Positions 16,155-23,979 of a stretch of 64,000 bases of DNA are shown here, piece after piece (position 1 is the stretch's first letter; every line of letters starts with the position of its first letter). The stretch comes from Streptomyces sp. NBC_00433 (lineage in GTDB: Bacteria; Actinomycetota; Actinomycetes; Streptomycetales; Streptomycetaceae), in assembly GCA_036015235.1 (NCBI GenBank), contig CP107926.1, positions 7,253,501-7,317,500 of the forward strand. The letters are read 5' to 3'. Made by a program: the position numbers and the translations under genes. The notes below the pieces were generated by a model, which was given only the letters and a program-made list of their open reading frames with translations, ran no database searches and was not told the DNA's origin.

Positions 16155-16661
16155 TCACGGCGTGCGGCCGTACGGAAAGCCGTCCAGGGCGCGCTGCATG
16201 AGCGCCAGGTCCGCCGTCCCCATGTCCTGATCGGCCTCGGCCTGCCGCGACAGCGCCAACTCGGCCCAGACGATCTTCCCGCCGACCGCGGAACGCTGGA
16301 CTCCGAGGCGCGTACTCATCGACTCCACGAGGAAGAGCCCCCTGCCGCCCTCCGCGTCGAAAGTCGGCGCCGCGATGACCGGTGATCCGGCGCCCCGGTC
16401 CCACACCTCGATGTACAGCCCGCCGCCGACGAGACGCAATTGCACCCCGACATGACACGGGTAGCCCTGCCCTGCGCTGTTCTTCACCGCGTTGGTGACC
16501 AGCTCCGAGACGATCAGTTCGGCGGAGTCGATCTGCTCGGGCAGCCCCCAGGCCGGGAGCGTCCCCCGGACGAACTCCCGCGACAGGCGGACCGCCGCGG
16601 TCTCCGCGGCCAGACGGATGCTGGAGACGCACATGCTCCTGGGCGTCGGTGAGGTGATCAT
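16155..16661 (-). CDS. RsbW-like ATP-binding regulatory protein
   Basis: 168 residues with a GHKL/HATPase_c_2 fold: LIVSELVTNAVKNS carries the N-box Glu and Asn, VWDRGAGSP the G1 box, and GGRGLFLVESMSTRLGV the later glycine box. Proteins of this size act as anti-sigma or serine-kinase regulators and are very numerous in Streptomyces. Last gene of a three-gene minus-strand operon, overlapping the previous stop by ATGA. Its partner is unknown. Confidence 0.8.
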   Translation of the reverse strand: MITSPTPRSMCVSSIRLAAETAAVRLSREFVRGTLPAWGLPEQIDSAELIVSELVTNAVKNSAGQGYPCHVGVQLRLVGGGLYIEVWDRGAGSPVIAAPTFDAEGGRGLFLVESMSTRLGVQRSAVGGKIVWAELALSRQAEADQDMGTADLALMQRALDGFPYGRTP

Positions 16662-16975
16662 TTCCGGCTCACCGCCTCGTGCACCTCGGCGTCGGCGGTG
16701 TGCACGACGTACGCCCAGAGGTGCTCCTGGAGCAGGGCGTGGGTCCCGAAGTGCTCGACGGACGGTACGACGACAGCGCCGTCGCCCGTGTTCCGCAACT
16801 CCCCGACCAGCTCGGTTAACTCGGCGATGCTGCCTTCGTCGACCTCCTGGTAAATAGCCGCCAGGAAGTACCCTTCGACCTGTGCCCAGCGGAACAGCAG
16901 CAGCTCGTCGTTGGTGATCTCCTCTTCCGACCGGCCCTCGTGCGCGAGCATGTAGCCGTAGATATGACGCCTCAT
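16658..16975 (-). CDS. Small resolvase-like protein between two ATPase genes
   Basis: 105 residues, acidic, soluble. The order RHIYGYMLAHEG, FRWAQVEGYFLAAIYQE, ELTELVGELRNTGDGAVVVP and SVEHFG follows the beta-alpha pattern of serine-recombinase catalytic domains (YxR-x-S strand, GY-x-IY-x-E, VVVPS-x-x-HL). The catalytic serine and the conserved arginines are missing and there is no DNA-binding domain. If real, it is a catalytically dead resolvase-like domain used for regulation or protein contact. Both ends overlap neighbours by ATGA, so the three proteins should be made together. Confidence 0.6.
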   Translation of the reverse strand: MRRHIYGYMLAHEGRSEEEITNDELLLFRWAQVEGYFLAAIYQEVDEGSIAELTELVGELRNTGDGAVVVPSVEHFGTHALLQEHLWAYVVHTADAEVHEAVSRK

Positions 16976-17397
16976 GGCTTCCTCCCTGGTCCCGGCGCCA
17001 GCCGGATCTCGAACCACACGCTCTTGCCGATGACCCGGGGGATCACGCCCCACCGGTCGGCCAGGCCCGCCACGACGCGAAGCCCCCGGCCGCTCTCGTG
17101 CACCGCGTCGTCGCCCGGCGCGCGCCGGACCGTTCTGGGCATACCGGTCGCCCAGTCGCGCACCTCGACGCGAAGGCGCTCCCCGTCCAGGTGGTAGCCG
17201 ACGCTGACCCGGCTCCCCCTGGCCGCACGCCCATGAACGACGGCGTTGGTGACCAGTTCGGAGACGATCGACGCTACGGCGTCCGCTACTTCGGTGAGTC
17301 CCCACTCGTTGGATAATCGGCGAGCAGTCGCGCGAGCGGCGGCTATCGCAGGTCGATACCGCCGGTAGTGCGCCAGCTCCGTCCGCTGGACGGTCAT
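16972..17397 (-). CDS. RsbW-like ATP-binding regulatory protein
   Basis: 141 residues, GHKL ATPase fold: SIVSELVTNAVVHGRAA (N box), RVEVRDWATGMPR (G1-like box) and SGRGLRVVAGLADRWGVIP (glycine-rich lid). First gene of the three-gene operon; ATG at 17397 lies close to GGGGGCC. It is divergent from the XRE/DUF397 pair across about 200 bp. Pairing of such ATPases with XRE-DUF397 genes is a recurrent Streptomyces arrangement (WhiJ-like loci). Confidence 0.82.
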   Translation of the reverse strand: MTVQRTELAHYRRYRPAIAAARATARRLSNEWGLTEVADAVASIVSELVTNAVVHGRAARGSRVSVGYHLDGERLRVEVRDWATGMPRTVRRAPGDDAVHESGRGLRVVAGLADRWGVIPRVIGKSVWFEIRLAPGPGRKP

Positions 17398-17604
17398 GTG
17401 GCCCCCTTCGTAAGGGTGTTCGGTGGCCGTACGCGGTCCGGTGGGTGCCGTACATTAGTCGCGTATTGCCACTGTGAGTAGTGTGCACCCTGACAAACCC
17501 GAAGTGTCAAGTCCTCACTTTGCGTACGCGTGAAGCCTGTTGCTCTCACAGTCGGCGGGCGGCACACTTGGCCAGCAAGAAGGACCAGGAAGGCGACACC
17601 TCCC

Positions 17605-18468
17605 GTGCCCATCAACAGCAACCCGACGATCCGCGAGCGACGCCTTGCGCGACGTCTCCGAGAACTCCGGACGGCCGCGGGCCTGACCCACGCGGACACC
17701 GCACAGGTACTGGGGTCGGCCGAGTCGAAGGTCGGCCGCATCGAGAACGCCCAGTCAGGCATCCGACTCCCCGACCTGCGCGCGCTGTTGGACGCCTACG
17801 GCGTGACCGATCCGGCCGAACGCCACGCGATCGAGGTGCTGTCGCGCGAGGCCAAGAAGAAGGGTTGGTGGTCGCAGTACGCGAAGGCCGTCGACTCGGA
17901 CTATGCCGCGTTCGTGGCGATCGAGTCAGACGCCGCCGAGCTGTACAACGTCCAGACCAACTTGGTGCCCGGCCTGCTGCAAACTGCGGAGTACACCTCG
18001 GCGCTGATCGAGCTGCAGGCTCCCGACTCCACTCCCGAGCAAGTGGAAGCGCAGATCAGCGTTCGACGGGAGCGCCGCCAACTCATCACCAGGGATGTGC
18101 CGTTGCAGCTCTGGGTGATCATCTCGGAGAGCGTGCTCTACCACCGTGTCGGCGACTCGGGAGTGATGCGGACGCAGTTGGAAGCGCTGGCCGAGGACAG
18201 CCGCAGGCCGAACGTCCAATTGCAGGTGCTCCCGCGGGAAGACCCCATGAACGCGTGCCTGTTCGGTCCGTTCGTGATCATCAGCTTCGCGGCGTCGGCC
18301 GAGACGGACATCATCTACACCGAGTCGCCGACCAGCACGGTCTTCTACGAGGAGCCGGAGGACGTGGAGACGTACACCACGCTTTTCCGTCGACTCAACG
18401 TGGCCGCAGCCAGCGTCAGCAAGTCACGGGCGCTCATCCAGGACGCCCTCAAGGAAGTGAGTAAGTGA
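17605..18468 (+). CDS. XRE-family regulator with DUF5753 domain
   Basis: 287 residues. The helix-turn-helix is at about 9-62 (RERRLARRLRELRTAAGLTH, AQVLGSAESKVGRIENAQSG) and a DUF5753 domain at about 90-275 (VQTNLVPGLLQTAEYTSALI, RQLITRDVPLQLWVIISESV, VQLQVLPRED, GPFVIISF). The GTG at 17605 has GGAAGG about 11 nt upstream and fits the family start (PINSNPTIRERRL). With the overlapping DUF397 gene it forms the common WhiJ-like regulatory pair. Such pairs have been linked to development and antibiotic control, but each has its own targets. Confidence 0.85.
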   Translation: MPINSNPTIRERRLARRLRELRTAAGLTHADTAQVLGSAESKVGRIENAQSGIRLPDLRALLDAYGVTDPAERHAIEVLSREAKKKGWWSQYAKAVDSDYAAFVAIESDAAELYNVQTNLVPGLLQTAEYTSALIELQAPDSTPEQVEAQISVRRERRQLITRDVPLQLWVIISESVLYHRVGDSGVMRTQLEALAEDSRRPNVQLQVLPREDPMNACLFGPFVIISFAASAETDIIYTESPTSTVFYEEPEDVETYTTLFRRLNVAAASVSKSRALIQDALKEVSK

Positions 18469-18689
18469 TGAAGCCGTACATCGAGTCCGCCTCGGCCCCC
18501 ACGCTGGAGTGGGTGAAGTCCTCCTACTCCGGCAACAACGGCGACTGCGTCGAGGTCGCCGCCCTCCCGGACGGCAGCCGCGCCCTGCGCGACAGCAAAG
18601 ACCCCCACGGCCCGGCGCTGGTCTTCCCCGCCGGCGCGTTCGCCGCTTTCGTCAGCGCCGCGATAGCCGGCGACCTCGCCGAGCGGTAG
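18465..18689 (+). CDS. DUF397 protein
   Basis: 74 residues matching DUF397: LEWVKSSYSGNNGDCVEVAA, then LPDGSRALRDSKDPHGPALV. The gene overlaps the XRE stop codon (GTG at 18465 or ATG at 18468). DUF397 proteins partner XRE-DUF5753 regulators and are thought to modulate them by direct binding. Confidence 0.88.
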   Translation: MMKPYIESASAPTLEWVKSSYSGNNGDCVEVAALPDGSRALRDSKDPHGPALVFPAGAFAAFVSAAIAGDLAER

Positions 18690-18997
18690 CCGCAGCACGC
18701 ATCGGGTCGGCTGTGCGGGCACGATCGCAGGCGGCGGAGCCGGTGACGGCTCAGCTCAGGTCCGGGTGAGTGCGGCTGCTCGCTGCGCGAGTTCGGGTGC
18801 GCCGGGGATTCCTCGCTTGCTGTAGACGGCCATCGTCGAGCGGACTGTCATCAGCTCCTTCCGATTGCGGTCAGAGACCACGCCGTCCATGAGGTCCATG
18901 CACTGGCTGCTACCCGGCAATGACCAGCACGGACAGTCAGCGGGTCATCGACGCCCTCCACGCCATCTGGTCCTGACCCGGCGGGGTGGGCCGGCCG
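18690..18997. other. Gap with possible gene remnant
   Basis: No full gene is supported. On the minus strand a short open stretch (18899-18756) reads MDLMDGVVSDRNRKELM and then STMAVYSKRGIPGAPELAQR, with AAGGAG before an internal ATG at 18851. It continues upstream as a Cys-containing stretch (ADCPCWSLPG) to a stop. This looks like the C-terminal remnant of a protein I cannot name. The rest shows nothing. Confidence 0.35.
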
Positions 18998-19876
18998 TCA
19001 GATCACGGGCGGGCGGCCCAGCCGCGCCATCTGCCACACCGTGCTCCACCGCATCGGCCGCCGCGGAGGGCACGACACCCGGACACCCTCGAAGAACCCG
19101 GACCACCACGCCTTGAGCCCGGCAACCGGCGGCCGCCGGACCAGCGTGTAGACGGCCCACGTCGCCAGATAAACCGGCACCAGAAGAGCGGGAAGATGAC
19201 GCTTGGCCAGCCACACCCGATTCCGGGCCGTCATCCGGAAGTAGGCCGCGTGCCGAGCCGGATCGGTGCGGGGATGCTGCAGCACCATGTCGGCGCGATA
19301 GTCGATCCGCCAGCCGCCGTCCAGCGCACGCCAGGCGAAGTCGGTCTCCTCATGCGCGTAGAAGAACTCGGCAGGGAACAGGCCGACCTGGTCGATCACG
19401 CTCACGCGGATCGCGTGCCCCCCACCCAGGAACGTGGTGACCGCACCGGACTGCAGCGGGTCATTGCCACCGAGGCGAGGCACGTGGCGACGCTGGGTGA
19501 CCCCGAGTTCGTCGGCGATCCGAAAGCTGACGACGCCCAGCTTCGCATCCTCCTCGAAGGCATCCCGGATCAGCCGGAACGTATCGGTACGGGGTAGCAG
19601 CCCGTCGTCGTCCAGGACCACCAGCACGTCGGTGCCGGTCGTCTCTCGCAGCCGCTCGACCCCGGCATTGCGCCCGCCTGGGATGCCCAGGTTCTCCGGC
19701 AGCTCCACGGCATCCACCCAGTCCGGCAGCTCAGGCAGCTTCGCCCCCTGCCCGAGTACGACGGTCCGCACGCCGCTGCCGCCGCCGTCCTGGGCTCGTA
19801 CCGATTCCAGCAGCGCCGTCAGCTCCGCAGGGCGGTTTCCCATCGTCAGTACCACCACGCCCAGCGTGAGGCCCAT
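18998..19876 (-). CDS. Family 2 glycosyltransferase
   Basis: 292 residues, GT-A fold: LGVVVLTMGNRPAELTALLE at the start, NLGIPGGRNAGVER, the nucleotide/metal motif VVLDDDG near residue 92, and the acceptor-side FYAHEETDFAWR. The C-terminal part is basic with a hydrophobic stretch (about 230-250, LPALLVPVYLATWAVYTLVR), suggesting membrane attachment. The GGRNAG/HEETDF arrangement is that of rhamnosyl- or galactofuranosyl-type transferases acting on surface glycans; the sugar is unknown. ATG 19876 follows AAGGA. Isolated gene. Confidence 0.85.
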   Translation of the reverse strand: MGLTLGVVVLTMGNRPAELTALLESVRAQDGGGSGVRTVVLGQGAKLPELPDWVDAVELPENLGIPGGRNAGVERLRETTGTDVLVVLDDDGLLPRTDTFRLIRDAFEEDAKLGVVSFRIADELGVTQRRHVPRLGGNDPLQSGAVTTFLGGGHAIRVSVIDQVGLFPAEFFYAHEETDFAWRALDGGWRIDYRADMVLQHPRTDPARHAAYFRMTARNRVWLAKRHLPALLVPVYLATWAVYTLVRRPPVAGLKAWWSGFFEGVRVSCPPRRPMRWSTVWQMARLGRPPVI

Positions 19877-19964
19877 CGCACCGTTCCTTCAAGAAGGCTT
19901 CATCACTTCGCCGACGACCGCCCTCGCGGGAGGCAAGCGCAGCGCGACCTGGCCAACACCGGTC

Positions 19965-19987
19965 GTTCACCGGACCATAAGGTGAAC
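19965..19987. promoter_or_regulatory. Inverted repeat upstream of glycosyltransferase gene
   Basis: GTTCACC and GGTGAAC form a perfect 7-bp inverted repeat with a 9-nt spacer (CGGACCATAA region), about 90 bp before the glycosyltransferase start. GTTCACC is also the PhoP half-site, but the inverted rather than tandem arrangement argues against a standard PHO box. It may be an operator. Confidence 0.35.
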
Positions 19988-20061
19988 TCCAGGTGTCCGA
20001 TCCAGATTGCCACACCTGCCGCCGCCGCACGTACCGAGTGCTCGTCGGGAAGATCCGTGGC

Positions 20062-21467
20062 TCAGGGGGCGGCCGGGGTCGGGCGGGGGGCGAGCGCGGT
20101 TGCCAGGGCCGTCAGGGAGACCAGGGCGGCCGCGATCAGGATGCTCAGGCGCATGCCGGTCATGAAGTGCGCCCGGTCGGCGACCAGCGAGCCGAAGAGG
20201 GCGACGCTCAGGCCGCCCGCGACCTGGCGGGCCGCGTTGAGCACGCCGGCCGCCAGGCCCGCGCGCTCCGCGGGGACGGCGCCCATCGCCGCGGCGGTCA
20301 GCGGCGGCACCGCCAGCGCGCCGCCCAGGCCCAGCGGGATCATCGCGAAGGCCAGCAGCGCGGCCGGCGTGCCGGCGCCGACCGGGAGCAGCAGGAGCAG
20401 GCCCGCGGCCATCAGGAGCTGGCCGGCGATCATCGGCAGGCGCGGGCCGTAGCGGTTGCTGAGCCGGCCGGAGACGACGTTGACCGTGGAGATCAGCACC
20501 GTCATCGGCAGGAACATCAGCCCCGCGGTGAGCGCGGACTGCCCGCGCACCTGCTGGAAGTACAGCCCGAGGACGAAGAACATCCCGAAGAAGCCGACGC
20601 TGAGCGCCGAGCCCGCCGCGATGGAGACGGTGACGACGGGGTTGCGGAACAGGCCGAGCGGCACCACCGGGTGCGGGTGCCGGGACTCGATCGCGAAGAA
20701 GGCCGCGGTCGCGACGACCGCCACCCCCGCCGCGGCCCATCCGGCGGAGCCGCCCTCGACCACCGCGAAGGTCAGCGCGGCCAGCGCCAGCACCGCGGTG
20801 AGCTGGCCGGGGACGTCCAGCGGCACCCGGCGGCGCTCCGTACGCCCGGTGCGGGAGGTGAGCAGCAGGGCGACCGCCGCGAAGGGGAGGTTGACCAGGA
20901 AGATGCCCCGCCAATTCCACGCCGTGGTCAGCGCGCCGCCGGCGACCGGGCCGAGCGCGATGGCGGACGAACCGCCCACCGCCCACAGCGAGATGGCCCT
21001 GGCCCGCCGGGCGGCGTCGGGTAGGCCTGCCTGACCAGGGCGAGCGAGGACGGCAGGACGACCGCGGCGGCCACGCCCTGCAGGACCCTGGCGCTGATCA
21101 GGACGCCGAGTCCGGGCGCCGCGCCGCAGGCCAGCGAGGCGGCGGCGAAGACCGCGACACCGCCGGTGAAGGCCCGCCCGGCGCCGATCCGGTCGGACAG
21201 CGCGCCGGTGGACAGCATCAGCGCGGCGAAGGCCAGCGTGTAGCCGTCCACCACCCATTGCAGCGCGGACAGTCCGCCGTGCAGGTCGCCGCCGATCGCG
21301 GGCAGCGCCACGTTGACGACGGAGGCGTCGAGGGTGATGAGGAAGAAGCCGAGCAGCGCGGCGGCCAGGGTGCGGCCGGCGGGCGCGGGGCGCGCGGCGG
21401 GCGCCGAATCCCCGGTGGGGGAGGGGAGTTGCCCGGTGCGTGCGGTGAGGTCCTGTGGCATGTCCAC
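20062..21467 (-). pseudogene. DHA2-type MFS drug exporter, frameshifted
   Basis: Two frames together make one 14-helix MFS transporter of about 468 residues. The N-terminal part (from 21467) reads GFFLITLDASVVNVALPAIG, LQWVVDGYTLAFAALMLSTG, ALSDRIGAGRAF and SSLALVRQAYP. The C-terminal part continues one base out of frame from DAARRARAISLWAVGGSSAI to the stop at 20062. The break is at about 21016-21020, where one base appears missing before the GGGTA. Either the gene is inactive or this is a sequencing error in a G run. It is divergent from a GlxA-type regulator that may control it. Confidence 0.85.
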
Positions 21468-21532
21468 CAGCCTGGCGGTGCCCGGCGGCGTACAGTAGTG
21501 GCCGGAATGCCAAACACCCGGAGGTTCTGGCC

Positions 21533-22504
21533 ATGACGGTCGCCGCTCGCCGCCCGCACCGCGTGGTGGTCATCGGGCACCAGCCGGTGTCGATGTTCAA
21601 CCTCGCCGTGCCCGACATGCTCTTCGCCAAGGTCGAGGTCGACGGACTGCCCGGCTACGAGGTGGAGTTGTGCACCCCGGAGCCCGGCGTGGTCCGCACC
21701 AGCGGCGGCGCGGACGTGGTGATCCGCAGCGGGCTCGACGCCGTGGACCGGGCCGACACGGTGATCGTGGCGGGCACCGGCTCCAAGGAGGAGCCCGACC
21801 CGCGGGTGCTCGCGGCGCTGCGCGCTGCCGCGGCGGCCGGCAAGCGCGTCGCGTCGATCTGCACCGGGGCCTTCCTGCTCGCCGAGGCGGGCCTGCTCGA
21901 CGGCCGCCGGGCGACCACGTATTGGACCTACACCAGCGAGTTCACCGACCGCTTCCCGGCCGTCGACGTCCAGCCCGACGTGCTGTTCGTGCAGGACGGC
22001 CAGCTGGTGACCTCGTCGGGATACGCGGCGGGCATCGACCTGTGCCTGCACATCATCCGCACCGACTTCGGCGCCGCCGTCGCCAACAGCGTGGCCCGGC
22101 TCGCCCTGGTGGCACCCGTACGGCCGGGCGGGCAGGCGCAGTTCACCGAGACGCCGCTGCCCGCGGAGACCGGCACGTCCTTCGCCGACACCCGCGCCTG
22201 GGCGATGACCCGGCTCGACCAGCCGCTCACCCTCACCGACCTGGCCCGGCACGCGGCGGTCAGCGTGCGCACCCTCACCCGGCGCTTCCACGCCGAGACC
22301 GGGCTCAGCCCGCTGCAATGGCTGCTGCACCAGCGCCTGGACCGGGCCCGCGAACTGCTGGAGACCACCACGCTGCCGGTCGACCAGGTCGCCAGGGCCA
22401 GCGGCCTGGGCACGTCGGACTCGCTGCGCCAGCACCTGCTGCGCCGGGTCGGCCTGACCCCCAGCGACTACCGCAGCAGCTTCAGCCGCCTGACGACCGC
22501 CTGA
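21533..22504 (+). CDS. GlxA-type AraC-family transcriptional regulator
   Basis: 323 residues. Residues about 8-175 form a DJ-1/PfpI-like domain (VVVIGHQPVSMFNLAVPDML; ICTGAFLLAEAGLLDGR with the elbow Cys). Residues about 215-320 carry two AraC helix-turn-helix units (LTLTDLARHAAVSVRTLTRR, FHAETGLSPLQWLLHQRLDR, ASGLGTSDSLRQHLLRRVGL). GGAGG lies 7 bases before ATG 21533. Divergent from the MFS gene with 65 bp between, so regulation of that exporter is likely. The ligand is unknown. Confidence 0.87.
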   Translation: MTVAARRPHRVVVIGHQPVSMFNLAVPDMLFAKVEVDGLPGYEVELCTPEPGVVRTSGGADVVIRSGLDAVDRADTVIVAGTGSKEEPDPRVLAALRAAAAAGKRVASICTGAFLLAEAGLLDGRRATTYWTYTSEFTDRFPAVDVQPDVLFVQDGQLVTSSGYAAGIDLCLHIIRTDFGAAVANSVARLALVAPVRPGGQAQFTETPLPAETGTSFADTRAWAMTRLDQPLTLTDLARHAAVSVRTLTRRFHAETGLSPLQWLLHQRLDRARELLETTTLPVDQVARASGLGTSDSLRQHLLRRVGLTPSDYRSSFSRLTTA

Positions 22505-22530
22505 CCGCCGCGACCTCGTAAAGTGCCGTC

Positions 22531-23610
22531 ATGGGCGACGTGCTGCACATCAAGGGCCGGATCCTGGCCGGACCGGACGACGTACGCGACGAGCTGTGGG
22601 TGGTCGGCGGCCGGATCAGCTACCGGCGGCCCGCCGCGGAGGCGGTGGAGGTCGGCGGCTGGGTGCTGCCCGGCCTGGTCGACGCGCACTGCCACGTCGG
22701 CCTGGACCAGCACGGCGCCGTCGACCGGGACACCGCGGAGAAGCAGGCACTCGCCGACCGGGAGGCCGGGGCGCTGCTGCTGCGCGACGCCGGGTCGCCC
22801 AGCGACACCCGCTGGACCGACGAGCGCGACGACCTGCCGCGGATCATCAGGGCCGGCCGCCACATCGCCCGCACCCGCCGCTACATCCGCAACTACGCCC
22901 ACGAGGTCGAGCCCGGCGACCTGACCGCCTACGTCCGCGGGGAGGCCAGGCGCGGCGACGGCTGGGTCAAGCTGGTCGGCGACTGGATCGACCGGGACAA
23001 GGGCGATCTGGCGCCGTGCTGGCCCAAGGACGCGGTGGCCGAGGCGATCGCCGCCGCCCACCAGGAGGGCGCCCGTGTCACCGCGCACTGCTTCGCCGAG
23101 GACTCGCTCGCCGACCTGGTGACCGCCGGCATCGACTGCGTCGAGCACGCCACCGGGCTCACTGACGAGACGATCCCGCTCTTCGCCGAGCACGGCGTCG
23201 CCATCGTGCCGACCCTGGTCAACATCGCCACCTTCCCGCGGCTCGCGGACTCCGGCGAGGCCAAATTCCCGCGCTGGTCCGACCACTTGCGCCGGCTGCA
23301 CGCCCGCCGCCACGAGACCGTGCGCGATGCCTACGACGCCGGCATCGCCGTCTACACCGGTACGGACGCGGGCGGCAGCCTGCCGCACGGGCTGATCGCG
23401 GCCGAGGTCGAGGAGCTGGTCACCGCGGGCCTGCCGGTCGGGGCGGCACTGTCCGCCGCGACCTGGGGCGCCCGCAAATGGCTGGGGCGCCCGGGTCTGA
23501 CCGAGGGAGCACCGGCCGACCTGGTCGTCTACGACGCGGACCCGCGCGAGGACGTACGGGTGCTCGCCGCGCCGCGCCGGATCGTGCTGCGCGGCAAGGT
23601 CGTGGGCTGA
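22531..23610 (+). CDS. Amidohydrolase-family metal-dependent hydrolase
   Basis: 359 residues. Metal ligands are visible: HxH in LVDAHCHVGLDQ (about residues 53-55), a likely bridging Lys in GWVKLVGDW, His in RVTAHCFAED, His in VEHATGL and the catalytic Asp in VYTGTDAGG. A small beta-sandwich is built from both ends. The layout matches imidazolonepropionase/prolidase-like amidohydrolases; the substrate is not predictable. It starts 26 bases after the regulator gene and may be co-transcribed. Confidence 0.82.
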   Translation: MGDVLHIKGRILAGPDDVRDELWVVGGRISYRRPAAEAVEVGGWVLPGLVDAHCHVGLDQHGAVDRDTAEKQALADREAGALLLRDAGSPSDTRWTDERDDLPRIIRAGRHIARTRRYIRNYAHEVEPGDLTAYVRGEARRGDGWVKLVGDWIDRDKGDLAPCWPKDAVAEAIAAAHQEGARVTAHCFAEDSLADLVTAGIDCVEHATGLTDETIPLFAEHGVAIVPTLVNIATFPRLADSGEAKFPRWSDHLRRLHARRHETVRDAYDAGIAVYTGTDAGGSLPHGLIAAEVEELVTAGLPVGAALSAATWGARKWLGRPGLTEGAPADLVVYDADPREDVRVLAAPRRIVLRGKVVG

Positions 23611-23979
23611 CCCGCGGGACGGTGAGCGCGCCGGCCGGGGCGGTGCGTACGGTACGCCGCTGCCGCCGTGCGCGGGCGCGCTGTTGACCTGCCCGTGACG
23701 GCCCGCGCCGCCGGGCGTTGAACTCGTCCTGGCTACCCGGCACGTCAACAGGGGTGCAGCCGTGCTCCTGCCGGGAGAGTGACGCGCGGGAACTGCCGTG
23801 CCACGGAATTCGAAGATGTTCACGAAAACCACCCTTATGGGTGAACTGGCTGCGCGTAGCCGCGGATTCACTCTCAGTGCGTAAACATGGCTGCCCTGAC
23901 GCCCCGGCGGCTGTCCCCAACGACACCCTGCCGCGCGGCAATCCGTCTTCTCCGATGTCACCCGTGGGGGTCCCACACC
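23611..23979. other. Intergenic region with inverted repeat
   Basis: No gene is supported. A nested inverted repeat lies at 23818-23846: outer arms GTTCAC/GTGAAC and an inner CACCC-TTAT-GGGTG hairpin. It is about 135 bp before the LAETG protein gene and may be part of its promoter region or an operator. The rest shows nothing clear. Confidence 0.4.

Noticed and set aside
19965-19987. GTTCACC motif as a PHO box
   Set aside because: The half-sites are inverted and 16 bp apart instead of tandem at 11 bp.
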